Position numbers and translations under genes: made by a program. Below, in pieces: positions 16,184 through 24,533 of a DNA stretch of 37,363 nucleotides. The DNA is taken from positions 1 through 37,363 of the forward strand of contig JAJRYV010000124.1 of assembly GCA_024275575.1 (NCBI GenBank), given 5' to 3'. Source of the stretch: a bacterium. Its GTDB lineage: Bacteria; Zhuqueibacterota; Zhuqueibacteria; Zhuqueibacterales; Geothermadaptataceae. Every line of letters begins with the position of its first letter. Position 1 is the stretch's first letter. Under the pieces are notes generated by a model. It worked only from the letters and a program-made list of their open reading frames with translations, did no database searches and was not told where the DNA came from.

Positions 16184-16695
16184 GCACTTTTCCTAGGTTG
16201 AAAACCGATAATTGGGGCCGATGTTGGATTTAAATAAAACAGGCGAATAGAGGCATTAATTCACGGTGTTAAGCTAACTCGCATGATAACAATTTCAGTT
16301 TTATCTGAAATCAGGCCTTTTGAAGAATCAAAACACTGAGACTCTGTTTAAGAAACGAGTTGAAGATTACGCTCGTTACAAGGCTCTGCCTTGTAATGCC
16401 CTGTGCGCAGGCTCTACCTGCAGTATGCATGTTTGACTGGTGGCTGGAGCCACGCACTCGGCATTCCCAGTCGGAGACTGGGAACGAGTTATCGCCGGCA
16501 GTTTAATTTGGGAGCCATAAATCAACTTGTTCCTTTAACAGAGCCAACACTGAAGAACGATAAATGTTAGCCACAGATCAAACATGGATTCTTTTCTTCA
16601 CCTTGAAAACCAGTGTTTGAGCCATGAAAATCAGTGGCTGAATTTCTGTTCGACTTTTCCACGATGAGTTAAAAGGTCAAAATAAATAGTACTAT
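16184..16695. other. Intergenic gap carrying the long miniature element
   Basis: This 512-base gap lies between larC and yjbQ. Outside the mobile element (16340-16545) it contains no gene-like frame. The right part (16555-16690) has wording such as 'ccacagatcaaacatgg' that looks like generic repeat debris. The insertion may have separated yjbQ-pfkB from a formerly closer larC-ecfA-pil transcription unit. Confidence 0.4.
16340..16545. mobile_element. Miniature inverted-repeat element, long copy (206 bp)
   Basis: The ends are GACTCTGTTTAAGAAACG and (reverse complement of the other end) GGCTCTGTTAAAGGAACA, about 14 of 18 matching. Perfect 8-bp direct repeats AACACTGA flank it at 16332-16339 and 16546-16553. 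Inside are four hairpins: TTACAAGG/CCTTGTAA (16376-16396), GCAGG/CCTGC (16407-16421), GTGGCT/AGCCAC (16440-16453) and TTCCCAGTC/GACTGGGAA (16464-16484). There is no coding capacity. A second copy in inverted orientation lies at 24534-24674. Ends and an 8-bp duplication of this kind are seen in the ISL3 and IS6 families, but the helper transposase is not in the window. Confidence 0.85.
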
Positions 16696-17115
16696 TTATT
16701 CGCCCATTATTTGCACGACGATTTTGCGGTTGCGCGCGCGGTTGTCAAAATCGATGAGCACGATTTGCTGCCAGGTACCCAAATGCAAATGTCTGCCGGA
16801 AAAAGGGATGACGAGACTTGCACCGAGCAGCGCTGCGCGTACGTGGGAAAAACCGTTGCCGTCACCCCAGGTTGCGTCGTGGTGGTATTGCATATCTGCT
16901 GGTGCCAGTTTTTCAAAAAGTTCGGGCAGGTCTTTTTTTAATCCCGGCTCGAATTCGATGGTGGTGATGCCGGCGGTGGAGCCGGGAATGAATACGGTCG
17001 CAGTACCATCATCGATGCTGGATTTTGCAATCTCGGTTTCGACATCTCTGGTGATGTCATGAATATCACAGACGCCGCGGGTTTGCCGGCTGATTGAACC
17101 GGTAAAAACTTTCAT
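16696..17115 (-). CDS. yjbQ: YjbQ family protein (UPF0047)
   Basis: The 139-residue product belongs to the small secondary thiamine-phosphate synthase-like YjbQ family, whose physiological role is still debated. Signature pieces are VFIPGSTAGITTIEFEPGL, the metal-site stretch YHHDATWGDGNGFSHVRAALLG and a C-terminal H-L-H-L-G-T-W-Q-Q-I-V-L-I-D-F-D segment. Length is exactly that of the family. The ATG overlaps the stop of the PfkB kinase gene by 4 bases, so the two are translated together. Confidence 0.92.
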   Translation of the reverse strand: MKVFTGSISRQTRGVCDIHDITRDVETEIAKSSIDDGTATVFIPGSTAGITTIEFEPGLKKDLPELFEKLAPADMQYHHDATWGDGNGFSHVRAALLGASLVIPFSGRHLHLGTWQQIVLIDFDNRARNRKIVVQIMGE

Positions 17116-18023
17116 TTTTTAAAATCCATCAAATTGTAAAAAGCCTGAAAACGTTCGTCGACAAGCTGCTGGTTCAGTTCAACGATACGGTTGACGGAGT
17201 AACCTTCCACTGTATAGCTGGCGAGGGCGCTGCCATAAACCATGGCCTGCCGCATAACAGCGTTGTCAAGGCGTTTTTGTGTCGTGAGATAGCCCATAAA
17301 ACCGCCGGCAAAACTGTCTCCGGCGCCGGTGGGGTCGTCGACCAGTTCCAGGGGAAATGCCGGTGTAAAAAAAATGCTGTCATCGGAAAATAACATTGCA
17401 CCGTGTTCACCTTTTTTGATGATTACATGTTGCGGCCCCATTTTATGAATTTCAGCCGCTGCTTTAACGAGATTGTATTCACCGGATAAATCACGGGCTT
17501 CCTCATCGTTGACAAAGATTCCCTGCACTTTTTGTAAAACACGCATTAAATTTGGGCGGTATTTTTCACTATTAATCCAGTAATTCATCGTATCCATGCC
17601 GATGAATACAGGGTTTTTCGCCTGCTCGATGACGTGCAGTTGCAGCGCCGGATCGATATTGCCGAGGAAGAAAAACGGCGCTTCGCGGTAGGCCGGAGGC
17701 AGATCGGCGGTAAAATCGAGCAGTACATTTAAATGTGTGAAGAGCGTATCGCGGACGTTCAAATCCTGATGGTATTTTGCCCCCCAATGGAAGGTCTCGC
17801 CCTCGAGTTGTTGCAGACCTTCGAGGTCTACGCCTTTGCTTTGCAGTAAATCAAGATAACCGGGCAGAAAATCCCTGCCGGTGGCGGCGACCATGCCGAC
17901 TTTACAGAAATAGCTTGCCGCAAGGCAGAGATAAACAGCGGTTCCGCCAAGTTGTTTTTCGGCTTTTCCTGTCGGTGTTTCAACGGAGTCATATCCTACG
18001 GTTCCAATGGCCACTAAATCCAT
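17112..18023 (-). CDS. PfkB/ribokinase-family carbohydrate or nucleoside kinase
   Basis: This is a cytoplasmic ATP-dependent kinase of the ribokinase fold, ~303 residues. It has an N-terminal glycine motif (GGTAVYLCLAASYF), the VNDEEARDLSG region before the nucleotide site, and the catalytic DPTGAGDSFAGGFMGYL, where the last Asp of GAGD is the base. I start it at ATG 18023 because AGAGG lies 6 bases upstream; ATG 18029 is two codons longer with no room for a ribosome site. The substrate cannot be told from sequence; sugars, inosine/guanosine or adenosine are all known in close relatives. It is followed by yjbQ with a 4-base overlap. Confidence 0.9.
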   Translation of the reverse strand: MDLVAIGTVGYDSVETPTGKAEKQLGGTAVYLCLAASYFCKVGMVAATGRDFLPGYLDLLQSKGVDLEGLQQLEGETFHWGAKYHQDLNVRDTLFTHLNVLLDFTADLPPAYREAPFFFLGNIDPALQLHVIEQAKNPVFIGMDTMNYWINSEKYRPNLMRVLQKVQGIFVNDEEARDLSGEYNLVKAAAEIHKMGPQHVIIKKGEHGAMLFSDDSIFFTPAFPLELVDDPTGAGDSFAGGFMGYLTTQKRLDNAVMRQAMVYGSALASYTVEGYSVNRIVELNQQLVDERFQAFYNLMDFKK

Positions 18024-18131
18024 GTTCATCCTCTGTTTTAGGCTGTTTTAACGGTGTGGTAAGAATCAATTGAGTTAATTTTAACGAAGGGTTATCGTGT
18101 ATAGTGTGCTCGATGAGATGGCTGTTGATAT

Positions 18132-18233
18132 TTATTCGCCGGGGACGGTTTCAAAACATGTCACGGGCATTTGCATAATTTCATTCGATTGTTCGGCCAG
18201 GCAGGCTAACACGGCCTGAATAATTGCTTCCAT
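18132..18233 (-). CDS. Small hypothetical protein (33 aa)
   Basis: This minus-strand frame reads MEAIIQAVLACLAEQSNEIM followed by QMPVTCFETVPGE and a TAA. AAAAAGGAC lies just before the ATG, a fair ribosome site with short spacing. It sits in the 290-base gap between the two-CW protein gene and the PfkB kinase gene, same strand. I recognise no family. The N-terminal half could form an amphipathic helix, and there are two cysteines. A frame of this length can arise by chance, so expression evidence would be needed. Confidence 0.3.
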   Translation of the reverse strand: MEAIIQAVLACLAEQSNEIMQMPVTCFETVPGE

Positions 18234-18311
18234 TGTCCTTTTTCATATTGATTTTTATTCAGTTACGATATTTACGAAACTGATTTGTCCGTTTAGTCGC
18301 AGAGCTTATCG

Positions 18312-18602
18312 CTATCCTCTATTCCCCCGGGGGCCCAGGCCGAGAATAAAAGCACGATCTTCCTGCCGTTCCACTTCCTGGAAAAAATCGCAATGCAGGC
18401 ATCTTTGAAATTTATGTCCTTTTTCTGCCTTGCATTTCGTTCCTTCGATTATCCAGCAAATCCGCCCTGCAGCTACGCCGTTGTTGAGCCCGTCGTATTC
18501 TTCAGCAGTGAACACCGGGCAAGAATCGGATTGATGGCCGGCCGGGTTGATATTTCCACAGATACACTGGAAATATTCCCAACAATTTAATTTTCTCTCC
18601 AT
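18312..18602 (-). CDS. Two-CW domain Cys-rich protein
   Basis: The 96-residue soluble protein starts MERKLNCWEYFQC and contains two 'CW' units: NCWEYFQC..CPVF and GRICWIIEGTKC..RCLHCDFF. This is the two-CW domain often found at the end of chemotaxis receptors and sensor proteins or as a stand-alone protein. It is thought to bind metal or an Fe-S cluster through its Cys residues, but the role is not established. About eight Cys are conserved in pattern. The last ~15 residues (AFILGLGPRGNRG) are a tail of no known function. It stands alone between argS and the PfkB gene. Confidence 0.75.
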   Translation of the reverse strand: MERKLNCWEYFQCICGNINPAGHQSDSCPVFTAEEYDGLNNGVAAGRICWIIEGTKCKAEKGHKFQRCLHCDFFQEVERQEDRAFILGLGPRGNRG

Positions 18603-18714
18603 ATACCTGCTGTTAATTCAATTGGATTAGTCAAACCTGCATTTTAAAATTGGCATAAAGTTACTGTATTAGATTCGACGTATCGGGTTCAATTCTGAAA
18701 TGCTTTGCCGTTTT

Positions 18715-19932
18715 TTACATCCTTTCCGGGGTTGAAATGCGCAGAATATTCAGGCCGTTGACCAGCACTGTGCGCGTGGCTTCGAGCAGCATCATCCTCG
18801 CCTGACTCAACGGCATATCATCCGTCACCACACGGTTGTTGTGATAAAAGCTGTGGAAAGCGGCAGCGACTTCCATCAGATAGGCCGGCAAATGGTGCAC
18901 TTCCATCACACGGGCGCAGGCGCTGACGATTTCCGGGAATTCATGCAATTTTCGTATGAGGGCGATTTCTTCAGGTGCGACAAGCAGGGAAAGATCAGCA
19001 TCGTTGGTTAGCTCCAGTCCGTTTTCTTTCGCGTATTGAATGACGTTAACGATGCGTGCATGGGCATATTGTACATAATATACCGGATTTTCATCGCTGC
19101 GTTTTTTTGCCAGATCGATATCAAAATCGAGAGGCGAATCGAGTTTGCGCATAACGAAGAAAAAGCGCGCCGCATCGATGCCGACTTCCTGTACTACCTC
19201 ATCCATTTCGATGATATTGCCCGCACGTTTGCTCATTTTGACTACCTGGCCGTCGCGCAGCATGTTGATCTGTTGAATGATGCGGACGTTAAAATTTTCT
19301 TTGGCATGACCCAGCGCCTGCAAAGCTGCTGAAACCCGATCGATATATCCGTGGTGATCCGGCCCCCAGAGATCATACAGCGTCGCAAAACCGCGCTCAA
19401 ATTTATTTTGATGATAAGCGATATCGACCATAAAATACGTTGGTTCGCCTTCTTTTGTCAGCAAAACCCGGTCTTTTGCGTCGCCGAATTGCGATGACTT
19501 GAACCACAGCGCGCCATCTTTTTCATAGGTGAGATTTTTTGCTTTCAGTGTTTCGACGATTGCAAAATGGGCATTTTTTTCGCGCAAACTGCTTTCAAAA
19601 AACCAGGTTTGATAATCGACACGGTAGTTCGTCAACGCCTTTTGATGCAGAGTGATCATTTTTTTGAGCGCTAATGCGGCGAGGGCGGTTTGCCGCTGAT
19701 CATTCTGCATCCCGACAAATTTGTCGCTGTATTCGTTTTTTATTTCCTCTGCAAGGCTGACGACATATTCGCCCTGATAGCCATCTTCAGGCACGGATTC
19801 ATTTTTGCCGAACAAATTCATATAGCGGGCGGCTACCGAGGCGCCGAGCAGTCGTACCTGTTTGCCGGCATCATTGACATAATACTCCCGCTCAGCCGAA
19901 AACCCGACTTTGTTAAGCAATTCCACCAGCAC
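18715..19932 (-). CDS. argS: Arginyl-tRNA synthetase, catalytic core and C-terminal part (frameshifted gene)
   Basis: This is the downstream part of argS. It contains EREYYVNDAGKQV, VLLTKEGEPTYFMVDIAYH, WGPDHHGYIDRV, the KMSKRAGNIIEMDEVV loop and the anticodon-binding alpha-helical domain ending in NGLNILRISTPERM. The frame is in fact open further upstream, to 20043, and there reads GRGKRINIEFVSANPTGP followed by LNVVSARAAATGD. The M at 19932 is therefore an internal codon, not the true start. The upstream part is in another frame (see 19968-20357). Where class I synthetases of this type have H-x-G-H this one has N-V-V-S, while KMSK is intact. Confidence 0.85.
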   Translation of the reverse strand: MLVELLNKVGFSAEREYYVNDAGKQVRLLGASVAARYMNLFGKNESVPEDGYQGEYVVSLAEEIKNEYSDKFVGMQNDQRQTALAALALKKMITLHQKALTNYRVDYQTWFFESSLREKNAHFAIVETLKAKNLTYEKDGALWFKSSQFGDAKDRVLLTKEGEPTYFMVDIAYHQNKFERGFATLYDLWGPDHHGYIDRVSAALQALGHAKENFNVRIIQQINMLRDGQVVKMSKRAGNIIEMDEVVQEVGIDAARFFFVMRKLDSPLDFDIDLAKKRSDENPVYYVQYAHARIVNVIQYAKENGLELTNDADLSLLVAPEEIALIRKLHEFPEIVSACARVMEVHHLPAYLMEVAAAFHSFYHNNRVVTDDMPLSQARMMLLEATRTVLVNGLNILRISTPERM

Positions 19933-19967
19933 ATCACCGGTGGCAGCGGCGCGGGCGGAAACGACAT

Positions 19968-20357
19968 TCAGCGGCCCGGTGGGGTTGGCACTGACAAATT
20001 CGATATTGATTCTTTTGCCCCGGCCCCAGTCGTCATCGCCATGTTTTCTCCGGCAGTGATAATTTCTGCGATCGTATTTTGCCAGTAAGATTTTTTCAGA
20101 ATGAAATTGATAAAACCCGGGCCGTCCACTGTGATTTTTTTGACTAATTCTTTATCATCGGTGAAATTATCGACCAGCGTTTCTGCGATGTTGCGCGGCG
20201 CCTGCCGCAGGGTTTTCGCCAGCCCGAGGGCCACGGTCGTGGCGAAATCACCCCATGTTTCCTGGCGTGGTTTCTCGATGATCACCCGTGTTTCGGTATC
20301 GTATGCCTTCTTTAAAGCCGCCTCGATTTGTCCGGCAAGGTAGAGATCAATCTTCAT
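19968..20357 (-). CDS. argS: Arginyl-tRNA synthetase, N-terminal part (frameshifted gene)
   Basis: From ATG 20357 (AGGAA upstream) this frame encodes the N-terminal Add1 domain of ArgS: MKIDLYLAGQIEAALKKAYD, ETWGDFATTVALGLAKTL and VDGPGFINFILKKSYWQ. After ITAGEN it loses the ArgS pattern and runs into unrelated residues. Restoring one A in the A4 run at 20044-20047 (written as T's on the plus strand) rejoins it to GEKHGDDDWGRGKRINIEF in the downstream frame. The intact gene would be 18715-20357, about 547 codons, normal for ArgS. The start overlaps the rsfS stop by 11 bases. Confidence 0.85.
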   Translation of the reverse strand: MKIDLYLAGQIEAALKKAYDTETRVIIEKPRQETWGDFATTVALGLAKTLRQAPRNIAETLVDNFTDDKELVKKITVDGPGFINFILKKSYWQNTIAEIITAGENMAMTTGAGAKESISNLSVPTPPGR

Positions 20358-20706
20358 AATTTTCCTCGGTGATTTCTTCGCGTTGTACATCGCCCCAAAT
20401 GCGTTCGAGACTATAGTATTCGCGAACCTGGGGCTGGAAAATGTGAACGACAAAATCCACATAATCCATTAAAATCCAGCGACCGCTGCTGTGTCCTTCG
20501 ACATGGTTGGCGCGTACTGTCTGTTTTTTCAGTTCAACAGCGATGTGCCCCTCGATGGCTTTGCAATGCACATCAGTACTGCCGCTGCAGATAACGAAGT
20601 AATCGGTGACGTTGCTGACGCCGCGCAAGTCGTAAATTTCTATATTTTCAGCTTTTTTTTCCAGCGCCAGAACAGCCGCTTTTTTTGCTGCTATTTTCGT
20701 GTCCAA
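20347..20706 (-). CDS. rsfS: Ribosomal silencing factor RsfS
   Basis: RsfS binds protein L14 of the large ribosomal subunit and blocks subunit joining under starvation. The 119 residues contain the family core IEIYDLRGVSNVTDYFVICS, GSTDVHCKAI, NHVEGHSSGRWILMDYVDF and YYSLERIWGD. The start is TTG 20706, as there is no ATG in frame before the conserved core; AAGG lies about 11 bases upstream. It is followed by argS with an 11-base overlap and preceded closely (11 bases) by the glycosyltransferase gene, so the three are one transcription unit. Confidence 0.93.
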   Translation of the reverse strand: MDTKIAAKKAAVLALEKKAENIEIYDLRGVSNVTDYFVICSGSTDVHCKAIEGHIAVELKKQTVRANHVEGHSSGRWILMDYVDFVVHIFQPQVREYYSLERIWGDVQREEITEENYED

Positions 20707-20717
20707 AGTGTTTTGCC

Positions 20718-21734
20718 TTATTTTAAAGATTCGCTAACCGCTTGCGGTTTGGTCGATTTCATACAGAGAAAATGACCTTGCGGGCAGTTCGGTCGGCCGA
20801 CATGGCTGCAGGGCCGGCAGGACAGTTGCAAGTTTTCAAAAACCCGGCTCTGCGGCAAAAAAGGGTAAAATCCGAGCTGCCGCACCGTTGAACCGAAAAT
20901 GGCTGTCACCGGGGTCTTCACCGCTTCGGCCATGTGCATCAAACCGGTATCATTGGTGATCAGGCGGGTCGCCGTTTTCAGCGCTGCCGCACTCTGCCGC
21001 AATGAAAGTTTCCCGGTCAGATCAATTATTTCCGGCGCCGCTTTTTTGATTGTTTCGCCGAGCCGACGGTCTTCCGGGCCACCAAGTACGAGACAGGTTT
21101 TTCCGTTTTTGATGATTTCCGCTGCGATCTTCTGGTAATTTTCCAGCGGCCATCTTTTGCTGAAATAGCCGGCGCCTGGCGCCAATGCAATTATCGGGTT
21201 TCGGGTTTCTTGCCCGAGGCCGCTTTTATGCTGGAAACCGCTGTGATCCTCCTGTGCGAGAAAAAGCTCAGTCCCGGCACCATCGTCGATGATTTGCAGT
21301 GGTGCGGCAACATCGATGTAACGTTGCAAAACCGGCTGCACACTGCAATAAATATCACGTCCGAATTTTACCAGGTTAAAGCGCGGCCAGCCATATTTGC
21401 GTAACCGTCCTGTAAACTTCGTATTTTGCCGAACTGATAAGATAAGGGAACGAAAATTTTTGTGCAAGTCAATTATTACATTATAATTTTGCTCACGTAA
21501 AAAATGTCGTATTTGGAAAAGGTTTTTCAGCGTGCCTGTTTCAGGAAATTCGATAAGCCGGTCGATTTGTGGATCGTGGCGCAAAAGGCCGGCAAAACGG
21601 GATTTTGTCAGATAGTCGATGTGCGCTTCGGGAAATCTTTTTCTCAACAGGCGGATAACCGGCGTGGTCAAAATGATATCACCGATAGAACTCAAGCGGA
21701 TGATCAGTATTTTTTTCAATTCCCCATTGGGCAT
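20718..21734 (-). CDS. Glycosyltransferase family 9 (heptosyltransferase-like)
   Basis: This is a GT-B transferase of the ADP-heptose:LPS heptosyltransferase family, acting at the inner face of the cytoplasmic membrane on lipopolysaccharide core. The 338 residues begin KKILIIRLSSIGDIILTTPV, as in WaaC/WaaF. Later segments are IIALAPGAGYFSKRWPLENY, CLVLGGPEDRRLGE and TRLITNDTGLMHMAEAVKTPVTAIFGST. The C-terminus has four Cys (SCRPCSHVGRPNCPQGHFLC), a pattern seen in some GT9 proteins. GGAG precedes the ATG by seven bases. The exact acceptor sugar cannot be read from sequence. Confidence 0.9.
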   Translation of the reverse strand: MPNGELKKILIIRLSSIGDIILTTPVIRLLRKRFPEAHIDYLTKSRFAGLLRHDPQIDRLIEFPETGTLKNLFQIRHFLREQNYNVIIDLHKNFRSLILSVRQNTKFTGRLRKYGWPRFNLVKFGRDIYCSVQPVLQRYIDVAAPLQIIDDGAGTELFLAQEDHSGFQHKSGLGQETRNPIIALAPGAGYFSKRWPLENYQKIAAEIIKNGKTCLVLGGPEDRRLGETIKKAAPEIIDLTGKLSLRQSAAALKTATRLITNDTGLMHMAEAVKTPVTAIFGSTVRQLGFYPFLPQSRVFENLQLSCRPCSHVGRPNCPQGHFLCMKSTKPQAVSESLK

Positions 21735-21796
21735 TTAATCTCCAAATTGTCAAAATAAATCCGGGGAGGCCGTCGGTTCCCTGCGGCCATAAAAAA

Positions 21797-21824
21797 GCAG
21801 AATCAACCGGCGGGTCAATTCTGC
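21797..21824 (-). terminator. Rho-independent terminator after the UDP-glucuronate decarboxylase gene
   Basis: A 7-bp stem (GCAGAAT / ATTCTGC) has a second short stem inside it and is followed on the minus strand by TTTTTT. A T-run on the other strand as well means it could work in both directions. It sits 64 bases past the decarboxylase stop and before the glycosyltransferase ATG. Confidence 0.7.
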
Positions 21825-21887
21825 AATTTTTAAATTGGGAATTTTTTTTGATTAATGCAAGCTTCGTGTGCAAGCCGGGGAGCGCTA

Positions 21888-22823
21888 TTATATTTGCGTT
21901 CTAAAATAGTCGATCGTTCGTTTTAATCCTTCACTTAAATCGACTTTCGGCTCCCATCCCAGCAGCTTCTGTGCTTTTTCGATGTTGGGTTGACGAATTT
22001 TGGGGTCATCCTCAGGCAGGTCTTCAAAACTGAGCGTGCTCTTGCTGCCGGTCAATTCGATGATGCATTCAGCCAACATTTTGATGGTCATCTCGTTTGG
22101 GTTGCCAATGTTCACCGGTTCATTTAAATCTGAGACCAGCAAGCGGTAGATACCCTCGATCAGGTCGTCAACATAACAAAAACTGCGTGTTTGTGAACCA
22201 TCGCCAAAGATTGTAATGGGTTCGTTTTTCAGGGCTTGCGGCACGAAGGCGGGGATGGCACGGCCGTCTTTCAGCCGCATGCGCGGGCCGTATGTATTGA
22301 AAATGCGGACGATCTTGGCGTCGACATGGTGCTGCTCCGAGCGGTGGTAGGCCATGGTTATCGCTTCGGCAAAGCGTTTGGCTTCGTCATAGACTCCGCG
22401 CGGCCCCACCGGATTGACATTGCCCCAGTAATCTTCAGTCTGCGGATGAATCAGCGGGTCGCCATAGACTTCCGAAGTGCTGGCGAGCAGCACCGTCGCC
22501 TTTTTTTCCAGCGCCAGACCGAGCACTTTGTGGGTGCCCAGGGCCCCGACTTTCAAGGTCTGAATCGGTAATTCAAGATAGTCCATCGGGCTGGCCGGCG
22601 AAGCGAAATGCAGAATGTAGTCGATCTCTCCGGCGAGAAAAATGTATTCGGTAACATCTTGTTTTATAAAGTGAAACTTTTCGCCTTGCAAATGTGCAAT
22701 ATTGGCGGTATTGCCGGTGGACAGATTATCCATGGCGATTACATGGTGGCCTTTTTTCAGTAAATATTCACACAGGTGCGAACCGAGAAATCCAGCACCT
22801 CCTGTTACTAATGTTCGCGGCAT
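21888..22823 (-). CDS. uxs: UDP-glucuronate decarboxylase (UDP-xylose synthase)
   Basis: This is an NAD-dependent short-chain (extended SDR) enzyme that turns UDP-glucuronate into UDP-xylose for surface glycans. From ATG 22823 it has 311 residues: the NAD motif [19 protein letters not shown], the family's [36 protein letters not shown], the catalytic pair in [11 protein letters not shown] (Tyr and Lys) and NTYGPRM. The frame is open 48 codons further upstream, but AAAGGG sits just before this ATG and the extra residues match nothing. A terminator follows. It fits with the neighbouring glycosyltransferase in envelope polysaccharide synthesis. Confidence 0.92.
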   Translation of the reverse strand: MPRTLVTGGAGFLGSHLCEYLLKKGHHVIAMDNLSTGNTANIAHLQGEKFHFIKQDVTEYIFLAGEIDYILHFASPASPMDYLELPIQTLKVGALGTHKVLGLALEKKATVLLASTSEVYGDPLIHPQTEDYWGNVNPVGPRGVYDEAKRFAEAITMAYHRSEQHHVDAKIVRIFNTYGPRMRLKDGRAIPAFVPQALKNEPITIFGDGSQTRSFCYVDDLIEGIYRLLVSDLNEPVNIGNPNEMTIKMLAECIIELTGSKSTLSFEDLPEDDPKIRQPNIEKAQKLLGWEPKVDLSEGLKRTIDYFRTQI

Positions 22824-23169
22824 CCTTTTACCCTTTCCTGGAAGATGTCCTGTCACCTCGCTGCAAAGAATTTCTTTGGATAGAAACGAGGATAGTTGTG
22901 AAAAAAATTGCAAAAATTCCGGGTCCGATCGTGGTGAGATAATCTTGTTTTGTCGGGAAAAGTGCATCGGTCAAATCAGATCGAACTCAGGTATTTATAC
23001 ACCATACATGGCCGTGGTTGCGGAATATTCACTTGCGTTAATCTCCAGCGGTTTGAAGCGGCTTTTCCGTTTTGAATGCCGCTGTGATTCTCTCTCTAAA
23101 AAGTCGGAATCCCCAATGAAATTTTTATTAGATTGCACTCTCGTATTATTCAATTGTGCTGAAAAAATA
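22824..23169. other. Intergenic gap, nothing recognised
   Basis: This stretch of about 345 bases lies between the polyprenyl synthase stop and the decarboxylase ATG and should hold the promoter of the latter. I found no convincing hairpin, repeat or gene. An open frame continuing upstream of the decarboxylase covers part of it but shows no family pattern. Confidence 0.4.
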
Positions 23170-24144
23170 TCAATGCTCCCGGCTGGTGATAAAATCGACC
23201 AGCTTGATCAGCACTGATTTGTAATCAGAATCAGGGTAGCGGTCGAGCAGAGTTGTTGCCTTTTCGGTTAATTGCCGTGCCTTTTGCGTAGCGTAAACGA
23301 TGCCGTCATGGGCTTTGATAAAAGCGATGATGTGATGAATATCCTTTTTCTGAGCGCCTTTTTTCATTATTTTTATGATTTTATGGCTTTCTTTTTTATC
23401 GGCGTTTTTCAGGGCGTGCAGCAATGGTAAAGTAATTTTATTTTCCCGCAAATCGTTACCGATGGGTTTGCCGATAGTTTTTTCTGTACCCAACAAATCG
23501 AGCAGGTCATCGCGAATCTGGAAAGCCAACCCCACATCTTCGCCAAAACGCGCCATCATCTCGATTTCCTCATCGCCGGCATTGGCGGAAATAACGCCCA
23601 GCTGACAGGCTGCAGAGATGAGCGAGGCCGTTTTATCACCGATCAGGCGAAAATAGACACTTTCTTCCATTTTATAATCCTTGCTGCGTTCCATCTGCAA
23701 CAACTCACCCTGGCTCATGCGCTCCGCTGTGTGTGAGATGACGTCAAATACTTTAAAATCATGCATTTTCAGCATCGATAACAGCGATTTTGAAAAGAGG
23801 TAATCACCGGTTAAAACCGAGATTTTGTTCTTCCACACAGCGTTGATGGAGGGAAATCCCCGGCGCTGATAGCTGTCGTCAACCACATCGTCGTGCACCA
23901 GCGTGGCCGTATGCAACAATTCGATGATAGCAGCGGCATGCAAACGCCGTTTATCCGGTTTGTGTCCGTTCAGCCGGCTTGCGAGCAAAACGAGAATTGG
24001 CCGCAGCCGTTTGCCACGGTGAGCGACAAGATAAGATATGACTTTATCAACCAGGAAAATATCACTTTTAAGATGGGTTTTAAATTCCTGCTCAAAAGCA
24101 CGAATATCGTCTTTTATCGGGGCGATAATTTCTTTTAATCGCAC
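23170..24144 (-). CDS. ispB: Polyprenyl diphosphate synthase (octaprenyl/heptaprenyl type)
   Basis: This is a trans-isoprenyl diphosphate synthase making the side chain of a respiratory quinone. The 324 residues show RGKRLRPILVLLASRLNG, the first Asp-rich motif LVHDDVVDD, the GDYLFSKSL region, KTASLISAACQLG and the second Asp-rich motif FQIRDDLLDLLG followed by GKPIGNDLRENKITLPLLHAL. This is the IspB/HepT pattern rather than short-chain GGPP synthase. The start is GTG with AGAGGA 5 bases upstream. Chain length, and so the symbol, is inferred from overall resemblance only. Confidence 0.88.
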   Translation of the reverse strand: MRLKEIIAPIKDDIRAFEQEFKTHLKSDIFLVDKVISYLVAHRGKRLRPILVLLASRLNGHKPDKRRLHAAAIIELLHTATLVHDDVVDDSYQRRGFPSINAVWKNKISVLTGDYLFSKSLLSMLKMHDFKVFDVISHTAERMSQGELLQMERSKDYKMEESVYFRLIGDKTASLISAACQLGVISANAGDEEIEMMARFGEDVGLAFQIRDDLLDLLGTEKTIGKPIGNDLRENKITLPLLHALKNADKKESHKIIKIMKKGAQKKDIHHIIAFIKAHDGIVYATQKARQLTEKATTLLDRYPDSDYKSVLIKLVDFITSREH

Positions 24145-24533
24145 GAAATCCTCTGGATTTTCAATTTAAAATAAAACTGTCTGCAAGGGTGTGGATGCAA
24201 CTGCTGGCCGTACTATTTTCTCCAGTTCCGGCAGGGGCATTCGGCGAAATTGCAATCGAGCACAAAAACAGGTTTTTTCTCAGTCTGTAAAATAAAACCT
24301 GCAAATATACAGATAAATTATTTTTTTGTCAACCAATGTTCGGTCGGCAATAATAACCGCGTGTATCGGCGAAATCTGTTCAATCCTTCCAACCCGTGTT
24401 CAGGCTTTTTAAAAGCAGGACGCGGATTGAGCGGATCTGACGCATAGACACGGATTTTTATAAGTAAAACATGGCTTTTTTTTGAAATTTGTCATTTTCC
24501 TGCCAGGTTTCTATAGTTGAAGCTGAAAATAAA

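Noticed and set aside
22824-22967. N-terminal extension of the UDP-glucuronate decarboxylase
   Set aside because: The NAD-binding fold starts right after ATG 22823, which has a ribosome site; the extra 48 codons are outside the family's usual length.
24170-24270. Minus-strand short frame with Cys-rich peptide DCNFAECPCRNW
   Set aside because: It has no start codon in frame after the previous stop and no ribosome site; probably chance.
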